DNA from: an uncultured Erysipelotrichales bacterium
GTDB taxonomy: Bacteria; Bacillota_I; Bacilli_A; Erysipelotrichales; Coprobacillaceae
Reading direction: 5' to 3'
NCBI GenBank assembly: GCA_910579135.1
Contig: CAJTTM010000031.1
Coordinates: forward strand, 1-25,764
Length of the DNA stretch: 25,764 nt
The translations under genes were made by a program, and so were the position numbers. Of this stretch, positions 1 to 9,370 are shown piece after piece; position 1 is the stretch's first letter; every line of letters begins with the position of its first letter. A model generated the notes under the pieces. That model made no database searches. It worked only from the letters and a program-made list of their open reading frames with translations, and had not been told where the DNA came from.

Positions 1-10
1 CTATAAATCT

Positions 11-55
11 ATTATAAGAGTATAAAACAGAATTGTCATTGGACATTTTGTCCAA
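11..55 (-). promoter_or_regulatory. Promoter with adjacent palindrome, firing out of the left edge
   Basis: On the minus strand, ATGACA (39-34) is followed by a 17-nt spacer and a perfect TATAAT (16-11). The 17-bp sequence TTGGACAAAATGTCCAA (55-39) abuts the -35 and shares one base with it. It has perfect 7-bp arms and a 3-nt centre. No T-run follows it, so it looks more like an operator than a terminator. The gene it would control lies outside the window. Confidence 0.55.
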
Positions 56-82
56 AAAGAAAACTCGAGAATTTACCCGAGT
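54..82 (-). terminator. Rho-independent terminator after rnc
   Basis: On the minus strand a hairpin with arms ACTCG and CGAGT (82-63) is followed by a T-rich stretch, TTTTCTTTTT (63-54). It begins 9 nt after the rnc stop and closes the recG-plsX-rnc operon. Confidence 0.75.
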
Positions 83-90
83 ATTTTATA

Positions 91-780
91 TTATTCTTTA
101 GTTTTTGCTAATTTGTTGAGTGCATCTTTTGCAGCTTGCTGTTCAGCTTTTTTCTTACTAGCTCCCTCACCTACTCCTAAACACATTTCATCCATAACAA
201 CTTTCATCGTAAACTTTGGAGCATTAGAAGGTCCTGATGATTCAACAAGTTCATATGTAACAGTTTTTCTTTGATCCGCTTGTATTAATTCTTGTAATGT
301 TGTCTTATAATCTGTGATATCTTCATAATCCAAATCATTAACATGTTTAAATATAGTTTTTTCTAATATATCTAACACATTATCTTTTCCACAGTCTAAA
401 TAAAGAGCTCCAATAAAAGATTCAAAAACATTTGCAAGAACACTATCTCTTTCTCTTCCACCACTTTTTTCTTCTCCTACACCTAAGTACAAACATTCTC
501 CTAAATTAAGTTCTCTTGCAAATCTTGCTAGAGATTCTTCTCTTACAAGTTTAGAACGTAAAGTTGTTAATGTACCCTCTGGAACATCAGGAAATGCTTT
601 AAACAAAAACTCTGAAACATATAATTGTAATACTGCATCCCCCATAAATTCAAGTCTTTCATAATCTTTTCTTTTACGATGTGATTCATTTGCATAAGAT
701 GCATGAGTAAATGCCTCTTTATACAAAGATAAATTATGAAACGGTATATTTTCCATTTGTAAAAATTCTAATATTCTCAT
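91..780 (-). CDS. rnc: Ribonuclease III
   Basis: Double-strand-specific endoribonuclease of rRNA and mRNA processing, 229 aa, the normal family length. The signature RLEFMGDAV holds the catalytic Glu44 and Asp48. A second acidic cluster, ANVFESFIGALYLD, holds Glu120; Asn117 sits where many family members have Asp. A double-stranded RNA-binding domain fills about residues 155-226, with the usual Lys-rich KKKAEQQAAKDAL end. The start ATG (780-778) overlaps the plsX stop as ATGA and has AAGGA upstream, so the two are probably translationally coupled. It is the last gene of the operon and is followed by a terminator. Confidence 0.97.
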   Translation of the reverse strand: MRILEFLQMENIPFHNLSLYKEAFTHASYANESHRKRKDYERLEFMGDAVLQLYVSEFLFKAFPDVPEGTLTTLRSKLVREESLARFARELNLGECLYLGVGEEKSGGRERDSVLANVFESFIGALYLDCGKDNVLDILEKTIFKHVNDLDYEDITDYKTTLQELIQADQRKTVTYELVESSGPSNAPKFTMKVVMDEMCLGVGEGASKKKAEQQAAKDALNKLAKTKE

Positions 781-1754
781 TTTAATCCTTCTTTCATTTT
801 GAAAACAACATCTTGTTCTACCATTTTCAAAGCAAGCTCCATAGCATTTTCAAATGCCTTTGCATCACTTGCTCCATGAGCTTTAACAACTGCTTTTTCA
901 AAACCTACCATTAAAGCACCTCCAACAGATTTGTAATCAAATTTATCTTTAAGGGCATATAATGAATCTTTTGCTAGTAAAGCTCCTAATTTTCCTTTTG
1001 TAGATGACATCATACTTTCTTTAATACATTTCATTAAGATCATTGCTGTTCCTTCTATTGATTTTAAAGCGATATTCCCACTAAAACCATCAGTTACAAT
1101 AACATCTACATCGCCATTTAAAATATCTCTACCTTCAATATTGCCAACAAAATGAATTTTATCATTTTCTTTTAATAATTGATAAGTTTCTTGATGAACT
1201 TCATTACCTTTCTTTTCTTCAGTTCCTATATTTAATAATGCAACCTTAGGCTTTTTAATTCCTCTTACCAAAGTTGAATATACACTACCCATCACTGCAA
1301 AATCATTTAAATGAGAAGCTTGATTTTCAGCATTAGCACCCACATCAAGTAATGCAACACCTTTATCATTATAAGTAGGAAGAATAGCCATCAAACATGA
1401 TTTTTCTACTCCCTCAATACGCTTTAAAAATAACATAGCACATGTATAAAAAGAGCCCGTTGAACCACATGAAACAATACCATCAACTTTTCCTTCTTTT
1501 CCTAACATCATTGCCTTAACCATACTTGATTCTTTTTTTCTTCTTACTGCTAATATACCTTCGCTCATTGTTAAAACTTCTCTAGCATCTATAATATGAA
1601 TTTGAGAGAAATCTGAAAGTTTTGTTAATTCTTCTTTTTTCCCTGTAACATATAATTCTACATCTTTATGTTTATTAATAAAATGGATACAGGCTTCAAC
1701 GACTATTGAACTCCCTAAATCACCACTCATTGCATCTATTGCTAATTTCATCAT
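777..1754 (-). CDS. plsX: Phosphate acyltransferase PlsX
   Basis: Converts acyl-ACP to acyl-phosphate, the acyl donor for PlsY in phosphatidic acid synthesis; a peripheral membrane enzyme. The 325-aa length fits. The N-terminus KLAIDAMSGD matches the family IAIDAMGGD start with Ser for Gly. The glycine-rich stretches GIVSCGSTGSF, LLDVGANAE and VTDGFSGNIALK are typical. Two ATG codons stand in tandem; AGAGAGGTG upstream suits either. It lies 28 nt after recG and overlaps rnc by 4 nt. In many Firmicutes plsX is beside acpP or fab genes; here acpP is a separate unit about 11 kb away. Confidence 0.96.
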   Translation of the reverse strand: MMKLAIDAMSGDLGSSIVVEACIHFINKHKDVELYVTGKKEELTKLSDFSQIHIIDAREVLTMSEGILAVRRKKESSMVKAMMLGKEGKVDGIVSCGSTGSFYTCAMLFLKRIEGVEKSCLMAILPTYNDKGVALLDVGANAENQASHLNDFAVMGSVYSTLVRGIKKPKVALLNIGTEEKKGNEVHQETYQLLKENDKIHFVGNIEGRDILNGDVDVIVTDGFSGNIALKSIEGTAMILMKCIKESMMSSTKGKLGALLAKDSLYALKDKFDYKSVGGALMVGFEKAVVKAHGASDAKAFENAMELALKMVEQDVVFKMKEGLK

Positions 1755-1782
1755 TCTTCACCTCTCTAATACTATACCATAA

Positions 1783-3783
1783 CTAATCAATATATTCATT
1801 AGTTGATTGTAATTCTTGTTTTATATTTTCTATTTGTTTTTTATAACTACCATCATATAAATACTTATCTATAATTATTTTAGCATCTTTTCTTGTTATT
1901 TCTAATAAATCATAGTCTTTAAATACATCTGCAACAACAAAAGCAGGTAAACCACTTTGTCTATGTCCTAAAATCTCTCCAGGTCCTCTCATTTTTAAAT
2001 CGTAATAGGAAATTTCAAATCCATCATCACTTTCTTCCATATGCTTTAATCTCATGATTGCATCTTCATTAGTCGCAGAACTTAAAAGATAACAATAACT
2101 TTGTTGATGCCCTCGACCAATTCTTCCTCTTAATTGGTGCAACTGACTCATCCCAAATCTTTCTGCATTATAGATAACCATCATATTTGCATTCTTAACA
2201 TCTACCCCAACTTCTACAACTGTTGTTGCAACTAATATTTGTATTTTATTTTCAACAAAGTCATTCATAACTTGATTTTTTTCTTCATCTTTCATTTGTC
2301 CATGTAATAAACCAACATGATATTGCTTTTTAAAATAAGATTGCATAGCTTCAGCGATTTGAGATGCATTTTTTGCATGTAAATTTTCACTCTCGTCAAC
2401 CAAAGGACATATCACATAACATTGTCCCCCTTCACTTAAATACTCCTTTAAATGCTTTAAAATAGGTTTCATAGATGTTGTTTGAATATACTTTGTCATC
2501 GTTTTAATTCTTCCTTTAGGTTTTGAATGTATTGTTGAAACATCCATATCTCCATACATAGAAATGGCTAAAGTTCTAGGAATAGGTGTCGCACTCATAA
2601 TCAAAAAATCTACTTGTTTTCCTTTATTTTTTAATGCTTTTCTTTGTTCTACTCCAAAACGATGTTGTTCATCAGTAATCACAAACCCCAATTTTGCATA
2701 ATTAACTTTTTTTTGAAAAAGAGCATGAGTTCCAACTACAATATCTAAATGATGATTTTCTAAATCATCATATATAACCTCTTTTTCTTTATTCGTCAAC
2801 GAGCCAGTAAGAAGGGATAACTTAACATCAGTATCTTTAAATAGATTCGTTAAAGTTGAATAATGTTGACGTGCTAAAATTTCTGTTGGAGCCATCAACG
2901 CACCTTGATATCCAGCCAAATAATTTGCATACAAACCAATAGCACTTACAACTGTTTTTCCGCTTCCAACATCCCCTTGCAAGAAACGATACATCATATT
3001 TCTATCCTTTAAATCTTGAACAATCTCTCTAACTGCTGTCTGTTGATCAATAGTTAATGTAAAAGGAAGCGATTGAATTAAAGTATTAAGTTTCCTAATA
3101 TCAATTTCTTTTTTTATTCCTTCTTCACGAGTTGATTTGGATAATTGCATTGTCAATTGAAATTTAAAAAATTCTTCATATTTTAAATATCTTAATGCTT
3201 GTTTAATATCTTCTTTACTATGAGGAAAATGAATATTATTTAAAGCTAATTCTCTATGAATAAGTTGATGTTTCACCCTTAATTCTTCAACTATACTCTC
3301 TTCAATTTTTCCTTGTTTATATTTTAATGCTTTCTTTATATAACCTAAAAAAGATTTCGTTGTTATATCTTTTAGTGAATAAACTGGTTGAATGCCCATA
3401 AGTTCACTTAGTGGTTTTACCTTAATATCAATTGCAGTAATACGTTTATTTATACATTTACCAATAATTGTTATAATCGTTCCTATCTTTAAATGTGCTC
3501 TTAAATAATGTCTATTAAAAATAGTCACTTGATAAACTTGTCCATTATAATCTATAGAAAAAGACATACGGCTCATTTTTCCTTTAAAAAAGATTTTCAC
3601 TTGATCAATAATTTTTCCTTCAATAATAATCTTATTATTATTTTCACTTGGTAATGTTTCCTCTATGATTTCATAACGATAAGGATAATGAGATAATAAA
3701 TCCTCTATTGTATATATATTCATAAGATGAAGCAATTCTATTCTATTCCTTTGAATCTTTAATACTTCCAAATTTTCTTTCAT
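1783..3783 (-). CDS. recG: ATP-dependent DNA helicase RecG
   Basis: Branch-migrating helicase that remodels stalled forks and Holliday junctions, 666 aa, the usual length. An OB-fold wedge domain occupies roughly residues 55-150. Helicase motifs follow: Walker A GDVGSGKT near 270, the DEQH box near 370, SATPIPRTLA near 397 and RGRIGRG near 556. The C-terminal ISYYDLKMRGPGEILGHRQSG block is characteristic of RecG. The start ATG has GGAGGATAAG upstream. It follows the broken AEC transporter by 17 nt and probably depends on the promoter in front of that pseudogene. Confidence 0.97.
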   Translation of the reverse strand: MKENLEVLKIQRNRIELLHLMNIYTIEDLLSHYPYRYEIIEETLPSENNNKIIIEGKIIDQVKIFFKGKMSRMSFSIDYNGQVYQVTIFNRHYLRAHLKIGTIITIIGKCINKRITAIDIKVKPLSELMGIQPVYSLKDITTKSFLGYIKKALKYKQGKIEESIVEELRVKHQLIHRELALNNIHFPHSKEDIKQALRYLKYEEFFKFQLTMQLSKSTREEGIKKEIDIRKLNTLIQSLPFTLTIDQQTAVREIVQDLKDRNMMYRFLQGDVGSGKTVVSAIGLYANYLAGYQGALMAPTEILARQHYSTLTNLFKDTDVKLSLLTGSLTNKEKEVIYDDLENHHLDIVVGTHALFQKKVNYAKLGFVITDEQHRFGVEQRKALKNKGKQVDFLIMSATPIPRTLAISMYGDMDVSTIHSKPKGRIKTMTKYIQTTSMKPILKHLKEYLSEGGQCYVICPLVDESENLHAKNASQIAEAMQSYFKKQYHVGLLHGQMKDEEKNQVMNDFVENKIQILVATTVVEVGVDVKNANMMVIYNAERFGMSQLHQLRGRIGRGHQQSYCYLLSSATNEDAIMRLKHMEESDDGFEISYYDLKMRGPGEILGHRQSGLPAFVVADVFKDYDLLEITRKDAKIIIDKYLYDGSYKKQIENIKQELQSTNEYID

Positions 3784-3800
3784 CTTATCCTCCTATCTTT

Positions 3801-4708
3801 TTATACAAATAACATCAATAACACTGTCATCACAAATATACCAATAATAATACTAACAGAATTTGTAGCAGCTGGTAAATCACCATCATAACCAATACGC
3901 TTAGAAAAAACTGCAGAAACAGTTGATAAAGGTGTAGATATTGCGATAACTAATATTTTTTTCGCAAGCATTGGCAAAGGAAGAAGAAAAATAATAAAAC
4001 TCATCATTATCATACCCATTAGTCTTAATCCTATAACCTTAATAACACCTCTTATTTCGTTAAAAGGAATTTTAACTTCTAATAAGATACCAATCATCAA
4101 CATAGCTAAAAAGGCATTCCCTGCTCCAATAGTAGAAGCCATCGTTAAAATTGGTGTAGGAATAGATATTTTTAACAATGCTAATATGAAAACAATCAGA
4201 TAAACATCAAAAGGAATAGAAGAAAATAATTTCCTAATTAACTGTTTCAATTCAAATTGTTTCTCTCCACTTGCTACATGATCAGCTATTGCATAAGTAA
4301 TACCTAACCCCATTAAAGCGTTTCCTACATCAAAAGCACATAAATAAGCAACTCCTAATCCTGGAAAGAAACCTTGAATAAATGCTAATGCAAATTACCA
4401 ATATTATAACCTGAACAATTCAACATATAAACCCCTTTTATAATTGAAGATTCTTTTTGAGAAGCAAAATAACCAACGCCAATCATAAAAAGATTAGATA
4501 AAATCCCACATATTAACAAAATAAGAATAGTCATATCTACACTAATTCCATTAGCACTTGTTAGCAATATACATGGTAATGTTACATTCATAATAATAGT
4601 TGCCAAAACATCAGCATCTCTCTTTTTTTAAATCTTTACCCTTTTTAAAGCAAACCCAATACAAATAATAAGTATAAAAGTCGCCGATTTTATTAAAACA
4701 TTATACAT
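3801..4708 (-). pseudogene. Broken auxin efflux carrier (AEC) family transporter
   Basis: Remains of a ten-helix AEC-family permease, about 300 aa if repaired. A good start exists: GGGAGGAG, three bases, then ATG (4708-4706), reading MYNVLIKSATFILI. Codon 27 is TAA (4630-4628), probably from TTA or another codon by one change. The same frame resumes directly as KKRDADVLATIIMNVTLPC and continues to NCSGYNIGN. It then fails at a run of three T (4394-4392, minus strand). One extra T would restore FALAFIQGFFPGLG and join the intact C-terminal part at 4313-3801. The substrate of the intact family member is unknown. Partial products could start at internal ATGs, but neither half would be a complete transporter. 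Confidence 0.85.
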
Positions 4709-4740
4709 ACTCTCCTCCCAATATTTCTTTATCCCTCTTT

Positions 4741-4749
4741 ATTCTATCA
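4741..4749 (-). promoter_or_regulatory. Extended -10 promoter for the AEC-recG-plsX-rnc operon
   Basis: TGATAGAAT (4749-4741, minus strand) fits an extended -10. A TTTACA lies about 19 nt upstream. It falls between the terminator of the preceding gene and the SD of the AEC pseudogene, so it is the likely entry promoter for recG, plsX and rnc. Confidence 0.45.
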
Positions 4750-4768
4750 TATATTTAAAAAAACATGT

Positions 4769-4802
4769 AAAAAAATAGGATTTTCTTTTGAAAATCCTAT
4801 TT
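4769..4802 (-). terminator. Strong terminator after the large surface-protein gene
   Basis: A 13-bp perfect stem, AAATAGGATTTTC with GAAAATCCTATTT and a 4-nt loop, is followed on the minus strand by seven T. It starts 4 nt past the stop codon. Confidence 0.9.
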
Positions 4803-4806
4803 AATT

Positions 4807-7800
4807 CTAGATTTTATCATATTTTTTTTGAGAACTTATCAATAACACTAAACCAAATAATGAAATTATACTCATACTCAACCACAACTCAAATAATAAA
4901 TGATCATTTGTTTTCACTATATTTTTCTGTTGATTTTCTTTACCCTTACTCTCTTTAGAGTGAATTGGATTTTTATCAACATTAACTGTAAAATCCTTTT
5001 TTGAATCATTTGGAATGACTGAAACATCATCTTTTAGCGGAGGTGACCATATAGCCATAAATGTTAAGTTACCTTTTGTACCCTCTTGAATAGTTACATT
5101 ATGACTTGTTTCTTTACCATTAAAATCAAGACCTGAAATTTCTTGAGTACCAGAAACAAGTTTCCATCCCTCAAAAGTATAGGTAATACCATCTTTTATA
5201 AATTTCGTTGGATTCTTTAAACGAAAAGGAGAATCTGTAACTTTATATTTCTCTTTATTACCTAATTTACCTACTATACTTTGATAAGCATCAATACCCT
5301 TATAAGTAATAGAATAAACGATTGGTTTAACATAAATATCTATTATTTGTTCTGGTTTCTCCTCACTTAATACGATTTTATGAGTAACCTGACTCATATT
5401 TGTAACTCTATTTCCTTTTTTATCTATCAAATAGTATCCTAATTTATTTAATTCTAATAAATCAGTTTCACTTGGATAAACAGTTAAGGCTGAGAAATAC
5501 CCACTTATTGGTTTAGCACGATATACAATCTGACCTGTTTCTTTATTTATATATCTCAATGTATAACTTTTTTTATTAGAAATTGTATAGTAAAATGTTA
5601 AAACATTTTCACTTGCTTCTTCTTTTAATATCAAACTGTCATTTTGTAAAACAGGAACATATGTTTCATAACCATTCACTGTTGGTTTTACAGGTTTTTC
5701 CCATATTTTTATTCCCTGACTATAATGAAAATGACGTACTATTTTTGTTGGAGCAATTTCCACTACTTTACCATTTTCAATAGTTACATATCTGACTGAA
5801 TAATCCGTAATCTTTGTATTATCAGATTTCCAATCTGCTTGAATGGTTATATCTGAATAAAGATTCATATTTAAATCATAATCATTACCCACAAAATCTG
5901 GATAACTATCACACTTAACGATTTTCCATCCTTCTAAAATATAACCATTTCTTATAAGTCTTGGTATAATACCATTAGTGGAAAGACTTTGACCTCCCTT
6001 TAAAATCTGCACCTTTGGTGCAATTTGACTTGCTTCAATTGCAACTCCATTATTCCAGTCAAATATAATTTTATACTCTGGTGCTTCCCATTGTGCATAA
6101 AGACGTAAATTTGATTCTACAACAACATTTGTTTTAGCGTCGTTTGTCCAATTCATTTTTCTTGTTCCTGCTGGTCCTAAACTCCAGTATGAGAATGTCC
6201 AAGGTTTCGTTCCTTGTGGTAACTTGTCAGGACAAACATCACGTTTAATAATTTGATTTTTATCATCTTTTATTGGTGTCCACACTTGTGTTAAAATCGA
6301 ATCATCATTTTTCATTTTATAATGAATAGAGTAGTTTCCATCTTCTTTTTTAAAACCATACTTAGTTTCATCCAAAAGAGCTCCATAAGGAAGTTCTATA
6401 ATTCCCAATTCTTCATCATTAACCATATAAGTAATCCTATAACGATCCCTATTATAATAAAAATATAAATTATATGGATTATCTTCTGCCCCAACTTGTA
6501 TTCCTGTGTATCTTCCATCTTCATCATTATATTGTGTATTGTGATCTGGTAATCCATTGACTCTTGATAAATGAAGACGTGCACTTGGTGTTTGTTCTTG
6601 TATAGCGTTTGTAGATTTAGCCAGAACACGACGTCCAATAGCATAATATTTTGTTACTCCATCAGATGGATCATCAAATTGACGAATTGCATAATAACCT
6701 TGTTCTCGATTCGAATCTAAGGTATCTCCATTTTCATCTACGATAAGTAAATCACTAAACTCATATAATTGGAAAATATCATTTTGCACTGGTAAAAGAT
6801 ATAATTTATTCTTTTCACTACTTACATCAACATCCCCAATACTATCACTAATCACTTTTACATCATCTTTCAAAAGATCATCACTCTTCATATTTGGAAT
6901 TTCATAACAATGATTATATTGATAATAATTAATACGTCTAGATGTCCAAAAAGCATATAAGTCATGAACTTCTTCAGGATTCTTTGGATTAGCCACAATT
7001 TCAGAACTCATAGAACCATATAATCCCATTACAGTCGATTCAGCATTTTGCGAATATGGATCACCTGCATTTTTAGCATCAATGATATATTTTTGATTAT
7101 ATCTACCAGCAGTCGTTGCCCATGATATAAAATTCCAATTTGTTGAATATCCCTCTTCCTTTAAGGATACACTTGTATTAGGCCATAAACTTCTTAAATC
7201 TGTACCATATTTTGCTGAAACTGTAATTGTCCTCTCTAATTTTGGTTTTCCATTTACCATTAATTCCGATTGATCTATATTTTTTATTTGCCCTGCAGAT
7301 GGTGTTCCATTATGATAGGATAATGAAACTGTATTACTATAAAGCTTATAATCATCTGTATAATAATGGAATCTTAATGTATAGATATTACGTACATAAA
7401 AAACATATATTAAAGTGCTTCCGTCTGCAGCCACTTTTGTTCCATCAACTTCATTCCCTTGTTTATCATCTACAAGAATACGATAAGGCATATCTTTACT
7501 TAAACTGTAAAAGTCTGCAACAGCAACTTCTCCCATATGAGTTCCATTATAATTTCCATCTGTATCTAAATCAGAATCATAAACATAACCCATTTTTTCT
7601 CTAAATTGTTCATCTATGTTTTTTTGGATATCTGCTTTTAAAACTTGTCGTCCATCTTTTTCTTCAACTAATGAATCCTCTGACTTTAAATACTGTAATT
7701 GAAAACTACCTACATTACTAAAAGCCCCAGAATCTATTTTCGGATTCTTACTTGTTGTTGTATAATCTGGATCTTCTGTCCAAAATACAACTGTAACTGA

Positions 7801-9090
7801 GGAAACTTCAGGTTCCCATTTCGCTATAAGAGTAATTGATTTCATAGAATCAGTATTAGAAACCTTTATATTATTAAGAAACTCATTAGTTATCATAAAC
7901 TGATCATTTTCAATAGAAAGCTCTACCAATTTTCCATTTTTATCTTGATATTGCCATCCTGCAAATATATACCCCTTTTTTGTAGGTACAACATTTCTAA
8001 AATCAATATTTTCATCAATTTTTACAGTTTGTCGTGCAATATAATTTCCTCCCTGGGTATCAAAGACAATACGATAATTAGTTGTTTCGTATAAAATAGT
8101 AACAACTGTTGATCCATCTTTTTTGATAACTTGTTGAGAAAATGATTGTGATGAATAACCTGGAATATCTAATGCTTTCGCATTTGTTAATGCTCCCACT
8201 CTACCAGGTTGTTTTTCTTCAATCTTTAATATCTGTCCATCAATTCTTTGATGCTTAACAGCATAGGTTCCTTGCATACGACGATAATAAATATTTAGTT
8301 TTGTATCTTTTGTCAATCCTTCAGCTTTAATACGATTAGTTTTCACATCATAAGTATAAGTGACACCATCTATAACTGCTATCCTTGCCTTCTTCCATGC
8401 ATTCTCATGAATTTCATCACTAACAATAACATTGTTATTTTCATCCAAACAGTCTTGTAATGGTGTTTCATCTAATGCAATATTATAACCAGAAATTGTT
8501 GGCAATTGATAATCCAGTGAAAAAGTTCCATTTTCGCTCTCTTCCAAAATAGTATCTTCATCTGTATGTGCACTCATTCCAGGTAAAGCACCATATGCTG
8601 AAAACTTGTAATTAAATGCAACCTTAATTGTCTTTATAGGCATGATAGTAATATCATCAAACGTTCCCATATATTGACTTTTTAATAATGGTTTATTGTA
8701 TTGTGCCTTATAATTTTTATCTAATTGATAATGTATTTTTACAACACATTTTTTATTTTTAAAATCATCTTTATTAATAATAATAGATTTTTCTACTACT
8801 TTAATTCCTTTCTTCTTATATTGATGTTTTAAAACATCATATCCTTTCTCTAATTGAGTCAAAGAAAGGCTAATTGTCTTATTAGACATATCTATAAATT
8901 GATAACTATCAACTATCAAAATATGCTCTACTGACAATTGGTAATTCTCATTGTTTTCTATTTTTTTCTGCTCATTTGCTGCGTATGTATGGGAAGTTTG
9001 ATTAGAAATTAAAATTGTTGAAATCATACACAAACATAACGCAAGCTTCATTCCTTGGATACAAATCTTTATCAATAACTTTCGATACAT
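4807..9090 (-). CDS. Large secreted, membrane-anchored InlB-type repeat surface protein
   Basis: 1427 aa from the ATG at 9090-9088, chosen because AAAGGAGG lies 6 nt before it; the in-frame ATG at 9117 has no such site. A signal peptide covers about residues 1-38 (basic start, hydrophobic core, TYAAN). Beta-grasp repeats of the InlB/List_Bact_rpt type are visible near 338-426 (VFDTQGG...GYIFAGW...LIAKWEP), 1003-1088 and 1258-1350. More diverged copies lie between, and MucBP-like stretches sit near 270-333 and 1175. A Lys/Asn/Ser-rich linker precedes a C-terminal helix (about 1397-1420) and the tail KKYDKI. There is no LPXTG; the pre-helix sequence KTNDH resembles the KTGD-type tails of related proteins. 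The likely role is adhesion or host contact. The ligand is unknown. Confidence 0.88.
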   Translation of the reverse strand: MYRKLLIKICIQGMKLALCLCMISTILISNQTSHTYAANEQKKIENNENYQLSVEHILIVDSYQFIDMSNKTISLSLTQLEKGYDVLKHQYKKKGIKVVEKSIIINKDDFKNKKCVVKIHYQLDKNYKAQYNKPLLKSQYMGTFDDITIMPIKTIKVAFNYKFSAYGALPGMSAHTDEDTILEESENGTFSLDYQLPTISGYNIALDETPLQDCLDENNNVIVSDEIHENAWKKARIAVIDGVTYTYDVKTNRIKAEGLTKDTKLNIYYRRMQGTYAVKHQRIDGQILKIEEKQPGRVGALTNAKALDIPGYSSQSFSQQVIKKDGSTVVTILYETTNYRIVFDTQGGNYIARQTVKIDENIDFRNVVPTKKGYIFAGWQYQDKNGKLVELSIENDQFMITNEFLNNIKVSNTDSMKSITLIAKWEPEVSSVTVVFWTEDPDYTTTSKNPKIDSGAFSNVGSFQLQYLKSEDSLVEEKDGRQVLKADIQKNIDEQFREKMGYVYDSDLDTDGNYNGTHMGEVAVADFYSLSKDMPYRILVDDKQGNEVDGTKVAADGSTLIYVFYVRNIYTLRFHYYTDDYKLYSNTVSLSYHNGTPSAGQIKNIDQSELMVNGKPKLERTITVSAKYGTDLRSLWPNTSVSLKEEGYSTNWNFISWATTAGRYNQKYIIDAKNAGDPYSQNAESTVMGLYGSMSSEIVANPKNPEEVHDLYAFWTSRRINYYQYNHCYEIPNMKSDDLLKDDVKVISDSIGDVDVSSEKNKLYLLPVQNDIFQLYEFSDLLIVDENGDTLDSNREQGYYAIRQFDDPSDGVTKYYAIGRRVLAKSTNAIQEQTPSARLHLSRVNGLPDHNTQYNDEDGRYTGIQVGAEDNPYNLYFYYNRDRYRITYMVNDEELGIIELPYGALLDETKYGFKKEDGNYSIHYKMKNDDSILTQVWTPIKDDKNQIIKRDVCPDKLPQGTKPWTFSYWSLGPAGTRKMNWTNDAKTNVVVESNLRLYAQWEAPEYKIIFDWNNGVAIEASQIAPKVQILKGGQSLSTNGIIPRLIRNGYILEGWKIVKCDSYPDFVGNDYDLNMNLYSDITIQADWKSDNTKITDYSVRYVTIENGKVVEIAPTKIVRHFHYSQGIKIWEKPVKPTVNGYETYVPVLQNDSLILKEEASENVLTFYYTISNKKSYTLRYINKETGQIVYRAKPISGYFSALTVYPSETDLLELNKLGYYLIDKKGNRVTNMSQVTHKIVLSEEKPEQIIDIYVKPIVYSITYKGIDAYQSIVGKLGNKEKYKVTDSPFRLKNPTKFIKDGITYTFEGWKLVSGTQEISGLDFNGKETSHNVTIQEGTKGNLTFMAIWSPPLKDDVSVIPNDSKKDFTVNVDKNPIHSKESKGKENQQKNIVKTNDHLLFELWLSMSIISLFGLVLLISSQKKYDKI

Positions 9091-9139
9091 AATTAACCTC
9101 CTTTTCATTTTAAACAATCTTTTAAAGCAGCATTAAAAT

Positions 9140-9169
9140 ACTATAATATTCATATAAAATCAATAACAA
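9140..9169 (-). promoter_or_regulatory. Possible proximal promoter of the surface-protein gene
   Basis: TTGTTA (9169-9164), an 18-nt spacer and TATAGT (9145-9140) lie about 50 nt before the ATG. This is weaker than the distal promoter at 9371-9401, but in such AT-rich DNA it could be real, and it would give a short leader. Confidence 0.3.
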
Positions 9170-9370
9170 TTTCTTAGATTTTATTCCTTGATAAAGCAAG
9201 AGTATATTTGATACAAAAAACTCAATCTTACTTCAAATTTTCCTCTCTCTTTACTTTTAGATTTATATACTGTTTTTGTTTTTCTCATTTATGTAAATCA
9301 TGTTATATCATAATGTAAATATGAAACTTTTAAATATAATTCTAATAAGTTTCTCTTTTTTTATGTGCAC

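Noticed and set aside
5583..5783. Plus-strand frames inside the surface-protein gene (also 7227-7604), and the minus-strand frame at 6396-6644
   Set aside because: Shadows of the long intact gene; no SD, no family resemblance.
9117..9117. Upstream ATG for the surface protein (adds nine residues)
   Set aside because: The strong AAAGGAGG lies downstream of it and serves the ATG at 9090.
9181..9288. A 35-codon minus-strand frame (MRKTKTVYKSKS...) in the leader of the surface-protein gene
   Set aside because: No SD precedes its ATG and the composition is that of AT-rich noncoding DNA.
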